Below are positions 1 through 7,245 of a stretch of 18,991 nucleotides of DNA, in pieces. Location of the stretch: NCBI GenBank assembly GCA_023415335.1, contig JAEZLD010000118.1, positions 1-18,991 on the forward strand, read 5' to 3'. The position numbers and the translations under genes are program-made. The notes under the pieces are model-generated. The model was not told the DNA's origin. It did no database searches and saw only the letters and a list, made by a program, of their open reading frames with translations. The DNA comes from Bacillota bacterium (GTDB lineage Bacteria > Bacillota > Clostridia > Clostridiales > Caloramatoraceae). How positions within the stretch are numbered: the first letter of the stretch is position 1; each line of letters begins with the position of its first letter.

Positions 1-23
1 GGGAACCCAGGGACGGTTAAGCT
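1..23 (+). repeat. Left RAYT-associated repeat
   Basis: The core AGGGACGGTTAAGCT at 9-23 is the exact reverse complement of the core found twice at 1208-1222 and 1244-1258. The outer eight bases (GGGAACCC) differ slightly from the right-hand copies, which read GGGATC on the reverse strand. The copy may be cut by the window edge. Confidence 0.75.
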
Positions 24-111
24 ATCTCAACAAATTAAATCACATGAACATGTTTCAAGCCTTCTTCTGTTGGTTATAATTTTACTATTACAACAGTAAG
101 GAGGCTTTTTA

Positions 112-1032
112 ATGCCAAGAAAAGCAAGAGTTAAATCAGAAGAGGCGGTTTACCACGTAATGGTGCGCAGTATTAGCGAAATAAGGATGTTTGAGGAAAG
201 AGACGATAAATTGAAGTATATTTTCTTTTTTAAAAGGGGAATTAGTACCTACAAATTTAAAGTGCTGGCATACTGCATTATGGATAATCATGCACATTTT
301 ATAATAGATGGCTGCGGAGCAGATATTTCAAGAGTAATGCATAATATAAACTTCTGCTATGCCATGCACTATAACAAGGCTCATAGCAGGCATGGCCACC
401 TGTTCCAGGACAGGTTCAAGAGTAAAATCGTATTTGATGATAGATATCTGATAAACCTTACAGCCTACATTCACAACAATCCTCATGATATTGAGGGGTA
501 TGAGGACTGTCCTGAGAAATACGAGTTTTCAAGCCTTTCAACCTATCTAGGGATGAACGTTTTAGACAATGATCCCCTTGTAAGCACAAGCTTAATAAAA
601 AGCGTAATGGGCAAGGATCTGAATAGTACCAGAGATGCATACAGAGAGCTTGTGCGCAACGCCACCGATGAGGAAATGAAATCTGAGGTAGAGTTCAAAA
701 ACGAGGGGACTGAGTACGTAAGCTGCAGAAGAATAATATATAGGAATGCAGATCCTGATAAGATAATTAACTATATATGTAGAAGAATGAATTTGCGGAG
801 AGAAAATATCCATGTTAAGTACAGCAGAGAGACTATGGAGGCTAAGGCCATAGTCATGTATCTTATGAGGTGTTTATGTAATTTCACCTGTCGAGATATG
901 TGCGGCAACATAGGAGCCATAACCCAGAGCACTGCATCAAAATACTGCATAAAAGGAAGAGAATTATTGGAACAAGAGAAATATCGAGGTCTTGTAGATG
1001 ACTTTCTAAGGGACTGTGCCATATCAGCATAA
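112..1032 (+). CDS. REP-associated tyrosine transposase (RAYT, Y1_Tnp family)
   Basis: A 306-aa single-strand DNA transposase of the IS200/RAYT type. The HUH motif is DNHAHF (His60, His62), which binds the metal, and the likely nucleophile is Tyr119 in YIHNNP; both are intact. The N-terminal domain spans about residues 1-150. Residues from about 215 to the end resemble the DnaA C-terminal helix-turn-helix often fused to Firmicutes RAYTs (KIINYICRRMN, then ITQSTASKYC), which probably contributes DNA binding. The ATG is preceded by TAAGGAGG at 97-104, and a TATAAT at 75-80 could be its -10 element, with no clear -35. The gene is AT-rich. RAYTs are usually single-copy, domesticated enzymes that act on REP-like repeats, which fits the flanking repeats here. 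The catalytic residues suggest a functional enzyme; activity is inferred. Confidence 0.9.
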   Translation: MPRKARVKSEEAVYHVMVRSISEIRMFEERDDKLKYIFFFKRGISTYKFKVLAYCIMDNHAHFIIDGCGADISRVMHNINFCYAMHYNKAHSRHGHLFQDRFKSKIVFDDRYLINLTAYIHNNPHDIEGYEDCPEKYEFSSLSTYLGMNVLDNDPLVSTSLIKSVMGKDLNSTRDAYRELVRNATDEEMKSEVEFKNEGTEYVSCRRIIYRNADPDKIINYICRRMNLRRENIHVKYSRETMEAKAIVMYLMRCLCNFTCRDMCGNIGAITQSTASKYCIKGRELLEQEKYRGLVDDFLRDCAISA

Positions 1033-1201
1033 AATACAACAGCAAAATCATATCATATCATATCAATACTTTTGATAAAATAATTATTAAAGTGGACAAG
1101 CCATTATAAAATCGATTCTAAATCACACACATTTATATTACTTATACATAACTTAAGAAATAACATAGTGTTCAAACATTATGTTTATGTAATATTGTAT
1201 T

Positions 1202-1227
1202 AAAAAAGCTTAACCGTCCCTGATCCC
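1202..1227 (-). repeat. RAYT-associated repeat, right copy 1
   Basis: A 26-bp unit, identical to 1238-1263, running from six A residues through AGCTTAACCGTCCCT to TGATCCC. It is inverted relative to the repeat at 1-23. The two right copies are separated by 10 bp, giving a 36-bp period. Confidence 0.8.
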
Positions 1228-1237
1228 CCTGATTCCC

Positions 1238-1263
1238 AAAAAAGCTTAACCGTCCCTGATCCC
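1238..1263 (-). repeat. RAYT-associated repeat, right copy 2
   Basis: Identical 26-bp copy of 1202-1227 in the same orientation. The 10-bp spacer between them (CCTGATTCCC) resembles the end of the unit, suggesting slippage or successive insertion of units. Confidence 0.8.
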
Positions 1264-1444
1264 ATTTTGCCAGAGACAGTGATAGGTTGTACATAATACT
1301 ACTAAATCTTATCTGCATGTCTATAAAAAGTTCTGTCAAAAAAAGGTGTTTACATGTTATTATATATACAAGAACAATATTTTGCTTTACTTACGTAATT
1401 TTACAATAAATAAATGAGCAGTTGTTCTATTTCTAAATGTGAAG

Positions 1445-1467
1445 AAGCCTTTATTTTGAAGGCTTTT
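1445..1467 (+). terminator. Possible small terminator or leader hairpin
   Basis: AAGCCT at 1445-1450 pairs with AGGCTT at 1460-1465 across a 9-nt loop and is followed by TT and a T-rich stretch. It lies about 50 bp before the SPFH gene. It could end read-through from the transposase region or sit in the leader of the next operon. The stem is short, so support is modest. Confidence 0.35.
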
Positions 1468-1517
1468 GTGTTTCATACACACCTATAATATATAATTTAC
1501 TGAAAGGAGTTTTTATC

Positions 1518-2834
1518 ATGGGACTTATTAAAGCAGGAATCGGTGCATTGGGAGGAACCCTTGCCGACCAGTGGAAGGAGTTCTTCTACTGCGAGTCATT
1601 GGATAAAGAGATACTGGCCATAAAGGGACAAAAGCGAATAACCGGACGTTCCTCTAATACTAGAGGAAACGATAATATTATTTCTACCGGAAGCGGTATT
1701 GCTGTTGCTGACGGGCAATGTATGATTATTGTAGAGCAGGGTAAGGTGGTGGAGGTCTGCGCCGAGCCAGGTGAATATACATATGATAGTTCCACAGAAC
1801 CTAGCATTTTTGCCGGGCCCTTAGGTGAGAGTATTAAGCAGACATTTAAGACCATTGGAAAGCGTTTTACCTATGGGGGCGATACTGGAAAGGATCAACG
1901 AGTATACTACTTTAACACCAAGGAGCTGATCGACAATAAGTTTGGTACTCCAAACCCCATTCCCTTCCGTGTGGTGGACAGTAAAATCGGACTGGACATT
2001 GATGTATCTGTCCGCTGCTCCGGAATATATTCCTATAAAATCATGGACCCGCTTCTTTTCTATACTAATGTCTGCGGAAATGTAGAGTTGGAATACAGCA
2101 GGGAACAACTGGATAGCCAGCTGAAGACTGAATTCATAAGTGCCCTGCAGCCAGCGTTTGGACGGCTTTCCAATCTGGGGCTACGTCCGAGCCAGATTGT
2201 ATCCTACAATACAGAATTGGAGAACGCCATGAACGAGGCTCTATCTGCCAAATGGGGAGAACTGCGAGGCTTAAAGGTTGTCAGCGTTGCCATCGGTTCC
2301 GTGACTATCCCGGAGGAAGACGCGGATATGATCAAGCAGGTGCAGCGCAACGCTATATTACAGAATCCTACAATGGCAGCAGCAACCCTGGTAGGTGCAC
2401 AGTCAGACGCAATGAAAGCAGCAGCGAGCAACCCAAGCGGTGCCATGAACGGATTTGTGGGAATGGGGATGGCAGGACAGGCTGGTGGAATGAACGCTCA
2501 GGGCCTGTTTGCCATGGGTCAGCAGCAGGCAGCTCAGCAAACTCCTACACCAGCATCACCCACAGCCAGCAGCTGGAAATGTTCATGCGGTGCAGCAGCC
2601 ACCGGAAGGTTCTGCCCGGAATGTGGCAACTCCAGGCCTGCTGACAATGGCTGGACATGCTCCTGCGGAACCATTAATAAGGGAAGGTTCTGTGAGAACT
2701 GCGGCGCTAAAAAGCCAGAGGGAGTACCCCTTTATAGGTGTGACAAGTGTGGCTGGGAACCAGAAGACCCTGCACATCCACCAAAATTCTGCCCTGAGTG
2801 CGGTGATCCTTTTGATGAAAAGGATATCAAGTAG
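1518..2834 (+). CDS. SPFH-domain protein with three C-terminal zinc ribbons (YdjI-like)
   Basis: 438 aa with no signal peptide or membrane segment. About residues 30-290 match the SPFH/band-7 family often annotated as virion core protein-like or YdjI-like (EFFYCESLDKEILAIKG at the start, then a long alpha/beta domain). A flexible Ala/Gly/Met/Gln/Pro-rich linker (about 290-350) leads to three zinc ribbons: CSCG...CPEC (353-370), CSCG...CENC (379-396) and CDKC...CPEC (406-430). The ATG follows GAAAGGAG at 1501-1508. In B. subtilis YdjI works with YdjG, YdjH and PspA in the SigW-controlled envelope-stress response and helps bring PspA to the membrane; a scaffold role here is inferred from homology and from the next two genes. 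A run of three ribbons looks expanded, since the B. subtilis protein is shorter as far as I recall. Confidence 0.85.
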   Translation: MGLIKAGIGALGGTLADQWKEFFYCESLDKEILAIKGQKRITGRSSNTRGNDNIISTGSGIAVADGQCMIIVEQGKVVEVCAEPGEYTYDSSTEPSIFAGPLGESIKQTFKTIGKRFTYGGDTGKDQRVYYFNTKELIDNKFGTPNPIPFRVVDSKIGLDIDVSVRCSGIYSYKIMDPLLFYTNVCGNVELEYSREQLDSQLKTEFISALQPAFGRLSNLGLRPSQIVSYNTELENAMNEALSAKWGELRGLKVVSVAIGSVTIPEEDADMIKQVQRNAILQNPTMAAATLVGAQSDAMKAAASNPSGAMNGFVGMGMAGQAGGMNAQGLFAMGQQQAAQQTPTPASPTASSWKCSCGAAATGRFCPECGNSRPADNGWTCSCGTINKGRFCENCGAKKPEGVPLYRCDKCGWEPEDPAHPPKFCPECGDPFDEKDIK

Positions 2835-2854
2835 GCTGCTTGGATAAAGCAGCC
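2834..2854 (+). other. Perfect hairpin at the end of the SPFH gene
   Basis: GGCTGCTT (2834-2841) and AAGCAGCC (2847-2854) form a perfect 8-bp stem with a 5-nt loop, beginning at the last base of the stop codon. No T-run follows, so it is unlikely to be an efficient intrinsic terminator. It could protect or process the transcript inside the operon. Confidence 0.55.
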
Positions 2855-2894
2855 CTATGCAAGGCATTTGCTTTAACTGTTATGGGGATTATGT

Positions 2895-2945
2895 GGCTGA
2901 AAGTGGGCCATAGCTATAAGGGATATGGCAGCTTTCTTTTCAGCC
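2895..2945 (+). other. Nested hairpin in the ydjI-ydjG spacer
   Basis: GGCTGAAA (2895-2902) pairs with TTTCAGCC (2938-2945), and within it GCCATA (2907-2912) pairs with TATGGC (2924-2929). No T-run follows. The structure ends about 28 bases before the ribosome binding site of the next gene, so it may tune expression between the first and second cistron. Confidence 0.5.
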
Positions 2946-2989
2946 TTGCTTAGAAATGCAGTAAATAACGAAAAAGGAGATGATGACAA

Positions 2990-4084
2990 GTGGCAGAATT
3001 ACAGGAATATAAATGTCCCAGCTGCGGCGGTGCCATCGAGTTTGACAGCAGTCTGCAAAAAATGAAGTGTCCCTTCTGCGACACAGAATTTGAGATGGAA
3101 ACACTGAAGGCCTATGATGAGGGGCTTAAAAGTGAGCAGCTGGATGATATGAAATGGGAAACGGAAGCCGGAGGAGAGTGGCAGGAAGGCGAAACGGAGG
3201 ATCTCCGCTCCTATGTGTGTAAGTCCTGTGGCGGTGAGATTGTGGGCGATACCAATACGGCGGCGACCTCATGTCCATTTTGCGGGAATCCCGTGGTGAT
3301 GATGGACCAGTTTGCCGGCATCCTGCGACCTGATTATGTGATACCGTTCAAGCTGGACAAAAAGGCAGCAAAGGAAGGACTTATGAGACACCTGTCTGGT
3401 AAGCGGCTCCTTCCTAAAGTTTTCAAGAATGAGAACCATATAGACGAGATTAAGGGAATATATGTGCCATTCTGGCTGTTTGATGCAGATGCACAGGTAG
3501 ACCTTCGCTATAAGGCAACCACTGTCCGAACCTGGAGCGACAACGATTACAACTATACAGAAACAAGCTTTTTTGCTGTTCATCGTGGAGGCACCATCGG
3601 CTTTGAGCGGGTACCTGTAGACGGTTCCTCCAAAATGGCGGACGATCTGATGGAATCCATCGAGCCATATAATTTTAAGGATGCTGTAGATTTTCAGACT
3701 GCATATCTTGCAGGATATCTGGCTGATAAATACGATGTGACTGCAGATGATAGCATAAACCATGCCAATGAACGAATTAAGCTTTCGTCAGAACAGGCTT
3801 TTGCTGATACCGTAAGGGGATATACCTCTGTTATACCAGAGGCCTCCAGCGTACGTCTTGCAAATGGAAAAGCCAAATATGCACTCTATCCCGTATGGCT
3901 TTTGAACACCACATGGAACGGACAACAATACACCTTTGCTATGAACGGCCAGACTGGAAAGTTCGTTGGGGATCTTCCGGTAGATAAGGCAGCGGCAAGA
4001 AAGTGGACACTAGCACTGACGGCACTGTTCAGCGTACTTGCCTATGGAGCGGCATGGCTGCTGTGGCTGATAGGGATTTTATAA
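2990..4084 (+). CDS. Zinc-ribbon, membrane-anchored protein (YdjG-like, TFIIB-type zinc ribbon)
   Basis: 364 aa. The start is GTG, chosen because AAAGGAGA lies at 2973-2980 and the first zinc ribbon begins immediately. Ribbon one is C9-P-S-C12...C27-P-F-C30; ribbon two is C77-K-S-C80...C95-P-F-C98. The region after ribbon two (about 100-335, starting PDYVIPFKLDKKAAKEGL) is the conserved YdjG-like body. The last 27 residues (338-364, rich in Leu, Ala and Trp) form one membrane helix, so the protein is tail-anchored with the ribbons in the cytoplasm. Family members are often misnamed as PriA-like helicases because of the zinc ribbon; no helicase motif is present. It lies between the SPFH and TPM genes and stops 13 bases before the next start. 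With YdjH it is expected to anchor the SPFH partner at the membrane (known for B. subtilis, inferred here). Confidence 0.85.
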   Translation: MAELQEYKCPSCGGAIEFDSSLQKMKCPFCDTEFEMETLKAYDEGLKSEQLDDMKWETEAGGEWQEGETEDLRSYVCKSCGGEIVGDTNTAATSCPFCGNPVVMMDQFAGILRPDYVIPFKLDKKAAKEGLMRHLSGKRLLPKVFKNENHIDEIKGIYVPFWLFDADAQVDLRYKATTVRTWSDNDYNYTETSFFAVHRGGTIGFERVPVDGSSKMADDLMESIEPYNFKDAVDFQTAYLAGYLADKYDVTADDSINHANERIKLSSEQAFADTVRGYTSVIPEASSVRLANGKAKYALYPVWLLNTTWNGQQYTFAMNGQTGKFVGDLPVDKAAARKWTLALTALFSVLAYGAAWLLWLIGIL

Positions 4085-4097
4085 GGAGGGCAGACAG

Positions 4098-4892
4098 ATG
4101 AAGAAAAGAATTTTATCATGTATATTTGTTTTTGTCCTCTGTGCTTGTTTCGTTATGCCTGTATTTGCCGCAAAGGCAATGGATTACGTGGTGGACAAGG
4201 GGAATCTTCTGACTGACAGTGAGGAAAGCGATCTGGCTTTGAAGCTGGAGGAGATCAGCCGGAGGCAGAAGCTGGACGTTGTAGTGGTCACCACAGATGG
4301 ACTGGATGGAAAGAGTGCCGAGGAATATGCCAATGACTATTTTGATGATAATGGCTACGGCTATGGAGAGAATCGGGATGGAATTTTGCTGCTTGTGAGC
4401 ATAGCCGACCGTGATTGGTGGTTATCCACCAACGGTTATGGAAATACGGCTTTTACCGAGGAGGGCATAGACTATCTTGCAGAACAGTTCAAGCCAGACC
4501 TTAGCGACGGGAATTATGCCAGAGCGTTTGATATCTATGCTGATTGGTGTGATAACTTTATAAATCAGGCCCGAAAGGATAAGCCTTATGACAGTTCAAA
4601 TCTTCCTCATGAACCGCTGTCTTTTATCTGGATACCCATTTCCATTGGAGTGGGACTTGTTATTGCACTCATTTCAGTGGGAATTATGAAGGGTAAGCTG
4701 AAAACCGTCCACAGGCAGGCTGCGGCGGGGAGTTATGTCAGGGATGGCAGTATGAATATTACCGAGAGCCGTGACCTGTTTCTTTACAGTAAGGTTAACA
4801 GGACTGCCAGACCGAAAGACAATAACTCTGGCAGCAGCACCCATACCAGTTCCTCTGGCAGCACTCATGGCGGCGGAGGAGGAAAATTCTAA
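4098..4892 (+). CDS. Secreted, membrane-anchored TPM-domain protein (YdjH-like)
   Basis: 264 aa. Residues 1-25 form a signal peptide (MKKR, hydrophobic core, VFAA). A TPM domain follows (about 28-160: YVVDKGNLLTDSEESDLALK...LDVVVVTTDGLDGKSAEEYAND...GILLLVSIADRDWWLSTNG), a fold of extracytoplasmic domains in Psp-type, photosystem II repair and other membrane-stress proteins. One membrane helix lies at about 175-197, and a cytoplasmic Ser/Gly-rich tail ends in five glycines and KF, a typical ending in this family. AGGAGGG at 4085-4091 serves the ATG. It is the third gene of the cluster, and the 40-bp palindrome follows at once. Probable role: outer-face sensor or anchor of the YdjG/YdjH membrane complex. 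The assignment is strong; the physiological role is inferred. Confidence 0.87.
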   Translation: MKKRILSCIFVFVLCACFVMPVFAAKAMDYVVDKGNLLTDSEESDLALKLEEISRRQKLDVVVVTTDGLDGKSAEEYANDYFDDNGYGYGENRDGILLLVSIADRDWWLSTNGYGNTAFTEEGIDYLAEQFKPDLSDGNYARAFDIYADWCDNFINQARKDKPYDSSNLPHEPLSFIWIPISIGVGLVIALISVGIMKGKLKTVHRQAAAGSYVRDGSMNITESRDLFLYSKVNRTARPKDNNSGSSTHTSSSGSTHGGGGGKF

Positions 4893-4900
4893 ATTACTTA

Positions 4901-4940
4901 ATATTAAAGTATACCCTATTAATAGGGTATACTTTAATAT
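4901..4940. terminator. Perfect 40-bp palindrome between convergent genes
   Basis: 4901-4920 and 4921-4940 are exact reverse complements, with two 20-bp arms and no spacer. The centre reads CCCTATTAATAGGG. It lies between the ends of the + strand TPM gene and the - strand kinase gene, the place for a bidirectional terminator. No separate T-tract follows, so termination strength is uncertain. A DNA-binding or cruciform role is possible. Confidence 0.6.
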
Positions 4941-4977
4941 ATCTGAATCACTTATATATTGTGGACAAGGTGTCTAT

Positions 4978-5001
4978 TAACAATACTTTTCCTTATTGTT
5001 A
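4978..5001. terminator. Second small hairpin at the kinase 3' end
   Basis: TAACAATA (4978-4985) and TATTGTTA (4994-5001) form an 8-bp stem around the loop CTTTTCCT, overlapping the kinase stop codon. In the + direction it is followed by GCTTTT. It may assist the neighbouring palindrome in separating the convergent operons. Confidence 0.35.
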
Positions 5002-6393
5002 GCTTTTGGGCAATGTAACAATGAATGTACTTCCGCAATCTTCTTTGCTTTCTACTGTTATTATACCATCGTGAGCCTGTACAATTGTTTTTACTATTGT
5101 AAGACCAATACCGGCTCCTCCGGTTTTTCGATTTCTGGATTTATCTGTTCGATAGAAGCGTTCAAAAATCAGGTCTAATTCTTCTTGTGCTATACCAATT
5201 CCTTCATCCTCTACCTGAATTATACCGGCATCAGCTGTATCCTTAATAACTACATGTATGACCCCGTTCTCATTGGAATATTTGATTGCATTTGAAAGCA
5301 GATTTGTAACTACCTGTTGTATTCTGCTTCTGTCTGCCAGAACTATTGTACGGGTACCCTCAACTGTGCAGTGCAGCTTCTTTTCCTGCAGCTGTGATTC
5401 AAAGTTGGTTACAGAGGCCTGTGCCAGTTCTAATAAATCTGTTTCAGTCTTTTGAAGCCTAAGGCTTTTGTCCTCCACCTGCCGCAGCTGTTCTAAATCT
5501 GAGATAAGCTTTGAAAGCCGCTCAAGCTCGTCATAACAGTTCTGCAGCCGCTCCTGTGTCGGCTCCCACACACCTTCAAGGATTGCCTCAAGGTAGGAAG
5601 AAACGTTTGCTATAGGAGTTCTTAATTCATGAGCTATATCAGAGGTTAACCGTTTGCGCAGAGTATCATGTTCCCCAAGTGATACAGCCATCTGATTGAC
5701 AGCCTGTATCAATTCTTGAAGCTCCTTTGTCTTAACAGCTTCTTTAAAACGAATATTATAGTTTCCTTCAGAAATCTGTTTTGTTATTTCTACTGTTCTT
5801 GCAATGGGGTTTGTAATGCTGTTTGCAAGAATCAGTCCCATAATCACTGCTCCCAGTAGTGAAATGATGCCAACCACAAGCAAAATCTGGTTTAATGCTG
5901 TAATGAATTGAAAGTCGTCTTCACTTAGATAATATGGACTATAGTAGCTTATATCCAAATATCCAATTATGGTATTGTTCTGCATTAAATCAAATCTACG
6001 CATAACAAAATCTCCGTTAATATCAGGCCGTTTTTCCTGCATACGAAGAGAGATATCATCCATCATTTCATGGCAATATGTCATATCATGGTTTTCTGCA
6101 TCCCACAATACGTTCTCATCCAGATCATATAGCCTTATGATGTACCCCTCATCCAAGGCATACATTCCCATGCCGTGGACAAAGTCGAGGTTCCATCCCC
6201 CAGCTGCAGCATTATACTGATTTGATATATTACGTGCCAGGTCTTCCGCATGTGTATGCTGCTGTTCCTCTACATATTTATCAAACTGCTTATTAACCAG
6301 AAAATTTGATACAATACTTATGAGAAAGACCACTGCAAGTACAATCAGGGCAAAGCGAGCGGCAATGACAGTGCGTAAGCTGTAATGCTTCAC
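4999..6393 (-). CDS. Membrane sensor histidine kinase (HAMP, HisKA, HATPase)
   Basis: 464 aa. Two membrane helices (about 11-32 and 169-190) enclose a 135-residue extracytoplasmic sensor region. A HAMP linker follows (about 190-243), then the HisKA dimerisation domain with the phospho-acceptor His255 in AHELRTP, and the ATP-binding domain with the N box (NLLSNAIKYS, Asn368), G1 (DEGIGI, 396-401) and G2 (GAGIGL, 426-431). All catalytic motifs are intact. Its start codon overlaps the end of the response regulator gene by 4 bp (ATGA-type), so the two are translationally coupled. The sensor region contains no obvious metal-binding cluster, so the signal cannot be read from the sequence; the neighbouring copper-type transporter suggests metal or envelope stress as guesses. 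Overall it resembles BaeS/PhoR-type kinases of Firmicutes. Confidence 0.92.
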   Translation of the reverse strand: MKHYSLRTVIAARFALIVLAVVFLISIVSNFLVNKQFDKYVEEQQHTHAEDLARNISNQYNAAAGGWNLDFVHGMGMYALDEGYIIRLYDLDENVLWDAENHDMTYCHEMMDDISLRMQEKRPDINGDFVMRRFDLMQNNTIIGYLDISYYSPYYLSEDDFQFITALNQILLVVGIISLLGAVIMGLILANSITNPIARTVEITKQISEGNYNIRFKEAVKTKELQELIQAVNQMAVSLGEHDTLRKRLTSDIAHELRTPIANVSSYLEAILEGVWEPTQERLQNCYDELERLSKLISDLEQLRQVEDKSLRLQKTETDLLELAQASVTNFESQLQEKKLHCTVEGTRTIVLADRSRIQQVVTNLLSNAIKYSNENGVIHVVIKDTADAGIIQVEDEGIGIAQEELDLIFERFYRTDKSRNRKTGGAGIGLTIVKTIVQAHDGIITVESKEDCGSTFIVTLPKS

Positions 6394-7088
6394 TGTTCGT
6401 CACCCCCGAACTTGTATCCAAGGCCATGAATAGTTTTTATATAGATGGACCGTTTAGGATCATCCTCAACTTTCTTTCTAAGGTTCTTAATATGTGTGTC
6501 AATGACACGATCATAGCTGCTAAAATCAGAACCAAATACCAGATCAATCAGTTCATCCCTGGAGAAAATCTTATTAGGGTATTTAACTAGTGCGGTTAGT
6601 ATTTTCCACTCGCTAGGGGTTAAGGCAAGCATTTTGCCGTTTTTTCTCGCCTCATTGTGCTCGAAATCAATATCTAAATCATGATTGTTCCATGAATATT
6701 TTTCTGCCAGAGGTTTTAAGTCATTAGATGTACGTCGCAGAATCACATTCATTCTGGCATATAGTTCTTTTAAGCTGAATGGCTTTATAATATAATCATC
6801 TGCGCCGATTTGTAATCCATTTAATATGTCATTTTCCTGTGTCTTTGCGGTCAGCATGATAATCGGAACTCTGGATTTAGTTCTTATAATCCTGCAGATT
6901 TCCTCGCCTGTTATATCCGGAAGCATTAAATCAAGTATTAAGAAGGTAATGGCTTCCTGTTCAAAGATGGATAAGGCATCCTTTCCATTTTCTGCAGCAA
7001 ATACTTTGCAGCCGTGTTTATCCAGATAGGAGCATATTGCATCCCGAATCATGGACTCATCATCTACTACCAGGACTGTCAATCCCAC
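6390..7088 (-). CDS. OmpR-family response regulator
   Basis: 232 aa. The receiver domain (1-115) has the acidic pair Asp9/Asp10, phospho-acceptor Asp53 in LDLMLP, Thr80 and Lys102 in IKPF. The C-terminal winged helix (about 135-228) includes LTPSEWKIL and DRVIDTHIKNLRKK, the recognition-helix region of the Trans_reg_C family. The start is GTG, supported by GGAGGT at 7096-7101 on the minus strand, 7 bases upstream; an ATG at 7095 is out of frame. It is the upstream gene of the regulator-kinase pair and overlaps it by 4 bp. It should bind direct-repeat promoter sites after phosphorylation by the partner kinase. Targets are unknown; the adjacent transporter and the pair's own promoter are the first candidates. 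Confidence 0.93.
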   Translation of the reverse strand: MGLTVLVVDDESMIRDAICSYLDKHGCKVFAAENGKDALSIFEQEAITFLILDLMLPDITGEEICRIIRTKSRVPIIMLTAKTQENDILNGLQIGADDYIIKPFSLKELYARMNVILRRTSNDLKPLAEKYSWNNHDLDIDFEHNEARKNGKMLALTPSEWKILTALVKYPNKIFSRDELIDLVFGSDFSSYDRVIDTHIKNLRKKVEDDPKRSIYIKTIHGLGYKFGGDEQ

Positions 7089-7112
7089 TCTTCATACCTC
7101 CAATCTAAAAGG

Positions 7113-7148
7113 AAATCAACAGCAATGAATATGCAATGCTGTTGATTT
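7113..7148 (-). promoter_or_regulatory. 12-bp inverted repeat upstream of the response regulator
   Basis: AAATCAACAGCA (7113-7124) and TGCTGTTGATTT (7137-7148) are perfect 12-bp arms around a 12-nt loop. On the minus strand this lies 11 bases upstream of the regulator's ribosome binding site and 97 bases after the transporter stop codon. It is followed there by CCTTTT, a weak T-run. It may be a terminator for the transporter gene, a leader hairpin for the regulator, or an operator. Confidence 0.5.
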
Positions 7149-7245
7149 ATTATATTGTAAAATTCACGATTTCTCAATCCATTTTATAAAATGCCCCATA
7201 GATTCTTATGGATAGGCCTGGTTCTATAAATGGCTACTGTATTTA

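Larger units (their letters stand above)
1..1263 (+). mobile_element. RAYT transposase with flanking REP-like repeats
   Basis: A Y1 tyrosine transposase gene is bracketed by one repeat copy on the left (1-23) and two tandem, inverted copies on the right (1202-1227 and 1238-1263). This is the layout expected of a REP-associated tyrosine transposase locus, where the enzyme recognises short hairpin-forming or inverted repeats. The left copy begins at the first base of the window, so the outer boundary is unknown and further copies may lie upstream. No target-site duplication can be assessed. Confidence 0.55.
1033..1517. other. Intergenic region between RAYT gene and SPFH gene
   Basis: This 485-bp AT-rich stretch has no credible gene. 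It holds a short period-5 repeat (ATCAT units, 1047-1065), the two tandem RAYT-associated repeats (1202-1263) and a hairpin at 1445-1465. Possible TATAAT boxes lie at 1484-1489 and 1491-1496, just upstream of the next gene, but neither has a convincing -35 box at the right distance. The promoter of the downstream cluster is probably here but cannot be fixed. Confidence 0.6.

Noticed and set aside
1202..1263. Two direct repeats considered as a CRISPR remnant
   Set aside because: The 10-bp spacer is too short, there are only two units, and an inverted copy lies on the other side of the transposase gene, which fits RAYT repeats.
2252..2847. Overlapping + strand frames inside the SPFH gene (130 and 112 codons)
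   Set aside because: They are out-of-frame readings of the linker and zinc-ribbon coding region, without plausible start signals or domains.
3269..3763. 164-codon open frame on the minus strand inside the YdjG-like gene
   Set aside because: It lies wholly opposite a well-supported gene, has no good ribosome binding site, and its translation has no recognisable domain; it is a shadow.
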